Positions 6,020-7,417 of a DNA stretch of 7,417 nt are shown here, in pieces. Made by a program: the position numbers and the translations under genes. Source of the DNA: Clostridia bacterium (GTDB lineage: Bacteria; Bacillota; Clostridia; Christensenellales; CAG-314). Location of the stretch: NCBI GenBank assembly GCA_028710055.1, contig JAQUSX010000025.1, forward strand, positions 1 through 7,417. Reading direction: 5' to 3'. Below the pieces are notes generated by a model. That model was not told the origin of the DNA, did no database searches, and saw only the letters and a list, made by a program, of their open reading frames with translations. The first letter of the stretch is position 1; each line of letters starts with the position of its first letter.

Positions 6020-7084
6020 ATGAAAAACATCAAAGTAGCGATTTGGGGATTTGGAGCTATGGGCTCGGGCGTCGGCAAGGCTTTGTTAAATAAAAGCGGC
6101 GTCGATATCGTAGGTGTTTGCGATTTGCACCCTAATAGAGTCGGAAAAAGCATTTTCGAAATAACGGGCGTCGACCGCAACGGCAGACAAGACGTAGTTA
6201 TAAACAGCAAAATCGAAGAAGTAGTTCCGATAAAAGGATGCGACGTAGTGATACTTGCCACCGACAGTTTTACCGCGAAAGCATATGAGAAGATTAAGTT
6301 TTTGGTCGAGCGCGGCGTAAACGTAATCAGCACGGCTGAAGAAATGTCTTACCCGAAAGCAAACCAACCCGAACTCGCTAAAAAAATAGATGAACTCGCA
6401 AAAGCGAACAATGTTACAGTTTTGGGCACGGGAATAAACCCCGGTCTTATTATGGATTTACTCGTCGTGTGTTTGACCGGTTGTATGACCAACGTCGAGC
6501 ATATTACGGCAAGACGTATTAACAGCCTTTCTCCTTTTGGACCCGCGGTTATGGAAGAACAAGGCGTAGGTCTTACGGTAAAGGATTTTAACGACGGCGT
6601 AGCTAGCGGACACTTGGCAGGACACGTCGGTTTCCGTGAAAGCGTAAATATGATAGCGGACGCTATCGGCTGGGACGTCACAAAATTTGAACAGCAAATG
6701 AAACCTATCGTTACCACTGTTGACAGAAAATCGCCTTACGGTTTCGCCAAAAGCGGAGACGTTGCGGGCGTAAATATGACGGGACAAGGTTACGTTGACG
6801 GAAAAGTAAAAATAGACATGGTACATCCTCAGCAGATAGAACCCGAAATGGAAGGAACTTATACGGGGGATTATATCGAGCTTGTCGGCACACCGCCGGT
6901 AAATATGTCGATAAAACCCGAAGTTGACGGCGGTATCGGTACAATCGCAATGTGCATCAATATGATACCTCATGTCATTAACAGCGACAGCGGACTTGTA
7001 ACGATGATAGATTTACCCGTACCCCGCGCGATAATGGGCGCCTACACGAAATTTGTCAAAGAAAATAAAAGAATAGTAAAATAA
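6020..7084 (+). CDS. ord: 2,4-diaminopentanoate dehydrogenase
   Basis: A 354-residue NAD(P)-dependent enzyme of the oxidative ornithine pathway. It deaminates (2R,4S)-2,4-diaminopentanoate to 2-amino-4-oxopentanoate and ammonia, making reduced cofactor. The N-terminal Rossmann fold has the dinucleotide motif GFGAMG (10-15) after the strand VAIW, and Asp35 ends the second strand (VGVCD), which fits use of NAD. The central VLGTGINPGLIMDLL (134-148) is characteristic of this dehydrogenase group, which is distantly related to dihydrodipicolinate reductase (DapB). ARRINSLSPFGPAVMEEQGVG-like sequence (164-184) and the C-terminal MIDLPVPRAIMG also fit my memory of Clostridium Ord. GGGAG at 6005-6009 lies 10 bases before the ATG. 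Recognition is strengthened by ortA directly downstream. A generic DapB-like enzyme is the main alternative, but the context argues against it. Confidence 0.92.
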   Translation: MKNIKVAIWGFGAMGSGVGKALLNKSGVDIVGVCDLHPNRVGKSIFEITGVDRNGRQDVVINSKIEEVVPIKGCDVVILATDSFTAKAYEKIKFLVERGVNVISTAEEMSYPKANQPELAKKIDELAKANNVTVLGTGINPGLIMDLLVVCLTGCMTNVEHITARRINSLSPFGPAVMEEQGVGLTVKDFNDGVASGHLAGHVGFRESVNMIADAIGWDVTKFEQQMKPIVTTVDRKSPYGFAKSGDVAGVNMTGQGYVDGKVKIDMVHPQQIEPEMEGTYTGDYIELVGTPPVNMSIKPEVDGGIGTIAMCINMIPHVINSDSGLVTMIDLPVPRAIMGAYTKFVKENKRIVK

Positions 7085-7102
7085 ATAAGAGGTTATAAAG
7101 AA

Positions 7103-7402
7103 ATGGTAAAGAAAGGTAGTTGGGTTTCCGTTCAATGCACCGTTTTGGACGTTGGACAAAGAGCCCCCCAAGTGCCTGACGACACTAAAAAAGTGCCGCT
7201 TATTATGTGGACGAAAGGTTATTTGACCGCGGACGCGGCTATCGGCGACACAGTGGAAATCATAACGCGGGTTCATAGAAAACAAGCGGGGGTTTTGATA
7301 GAAGTCAACCCCACCTTTAATCACGGATTTGGCAATTTTATTCCCGAATTAAACCGAATAGGCGAGCAACTGCGCGCTTTGCTTTTTATGGAGGATAACT
7401 AA
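7103..7402 (+). CDS. ortA: 2-amino-4-oxopentanoate thiolase, alpha subunit OrtA
   Basis: A 99-residue small subunit. With OrtB (a PLP protein) it forms the thiolase that cleaves 2-amino-4-oxopentanoate with CoA to acetyl-CoA and D-alanine, the last step of oxidative ornithine degradation. OrtA is normally about 100 residues. Recognisable features are the N-terminal KKGSWVSVQ, the phrase QRAPQVPDDTKKVPLIMW (19-36), KGYLTADAAIGDTVEI (38-53), EVNPTFNHGFG (67-77), and the C-terminal PELNRIGEQLRALL. No catalytic residues are assigned to this subunit by eye; its role is thought to be structural. AAGAGG at 7087-7092 is 10 bases before the ATG, 18 bases after ord. Its last codons carry the ribosome binding site of the next gene, suggesting translational coupling and balanced subunit amounts. 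Confidence 0.92.
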   Translation: MVKKGSWVSVQCTVLDVGQRAPQVPDDTKKVPLIMWTKGYLTADAAIGDTVEIITRVHRKQAGVLIEVNPTFNHGFGNFIPELNRIGEQLRALLFMEDN

Positions 7403-7406
7403 TATG
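7390..7406 (+). promoter_or_regulatory. ortB ribosome binding site within the ortA 3' end
   Basis: GGAGG (7390-7394) lies inside the last codons of ortA and is 9 bases before the ATG at 7404. The ortA stop (TAA, 7400-7402) and this ATG are one base apart, the layout of a translationally coupled subunit pair. Confidence 0.75.
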
Positions 7407-7417
7407 AATAAAAGCTA
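7404..7417 (+). CDS. ortB: Start of probable ortB (2-amino-4-oxopentanoate thiolase, PLP beta subunit), cut by window edge
   Basis: Only the first codons are visible (M N K S, then a partial codon). The start is supported by a strong GGAGG 9 bases upstream and by the one-base distance from ortA. The identity is inferred purely from gene order: in the ornithine oxidative pathway ortA is followed by ortB, the large PLP-binding subunit of the same thiolase. Nothing in these 14 bases proves the product. Confidence 0.6.

Noticed and set aside
6086..6973. Long reverse-strand frames opposite ord
   Set aside because: They are shadows of a well-supported + strand gene, with no ribosome binding sites or recognisable protein families.

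Overview
The window is AT-rich DNA with tightly packed genes, all on the + strand. It looks like an anaerobic, amino-acid-fermenting Firmicute (class Clostridia or a relative). The main reason is a set of genes for the oxidative ornithine (Stickland-type) pathway, ord and ortA followed by the start of ortB, together with arginine deiminase. A SipW/Sec11-type (S26B) signal peptidase and GGAGG-like ribosome binding sites agree. Alanine is often encoded by GCG despite the low GC, which is unlike classical Clostridium and hints at an uncultured gut lineage. That placement is inference.

The first block (1-3251) has four genes with gaps of 17, 42 and 22 bases: the C-terminal end of an AAA+ ATPase of the McrB/MoxR kind, a 557-residue DUF2357/McrC-like protein in which I cannot find a PD-(D/E)XK nuclease motif, a membrane signal peptidase with a long charged C-terminal tail, and a RidA/YjgF imine deaminase. 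The ATPase and DUF2357 pair resembles the McrB/McrC arrangement. Its job, and whether the peptidase belongs to the same system, cannot be settled here.

The intergenic region (3252-3606, 355 bases) separates the blocks. It contains a weak AT hairpin after ridA, a nested set of inverted repeats (3422-3527) ending in a T6 run that may be a terminator or a structured RNA, and a near-consensus sigma-70/sigma-A promoter (TTGACA, 17 bases, TACAAT, at 3542-3570) about 36 bases before the next start codon.

The second block (3607-7417) reads as one operon: alanine racemase family gene (alr), arginine deiminase (arcA), 2,4-diaminopentanoate dehydrogenase (ord), 2-amino-4-oxopentanoate thiolase alpha subunit (ortA), and the first codons of what should be ortB. 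ArcA makes citrulline from arginine; ornithine transcarbamoylase (not in the window) would give ornithine. Racemisation and D-ornithine 4,5-aminomutase (not in the window) would give 2,4-diaminopentanoate. Ord oxidises that, and OrtAB cleaves the product to acetyl-CoA and D-alanine. The racemase could return this D-alanine to the L pool, or could itself supply D-ornithine. The operon therefore looks like part of an arginine/ornithine fermentation route.
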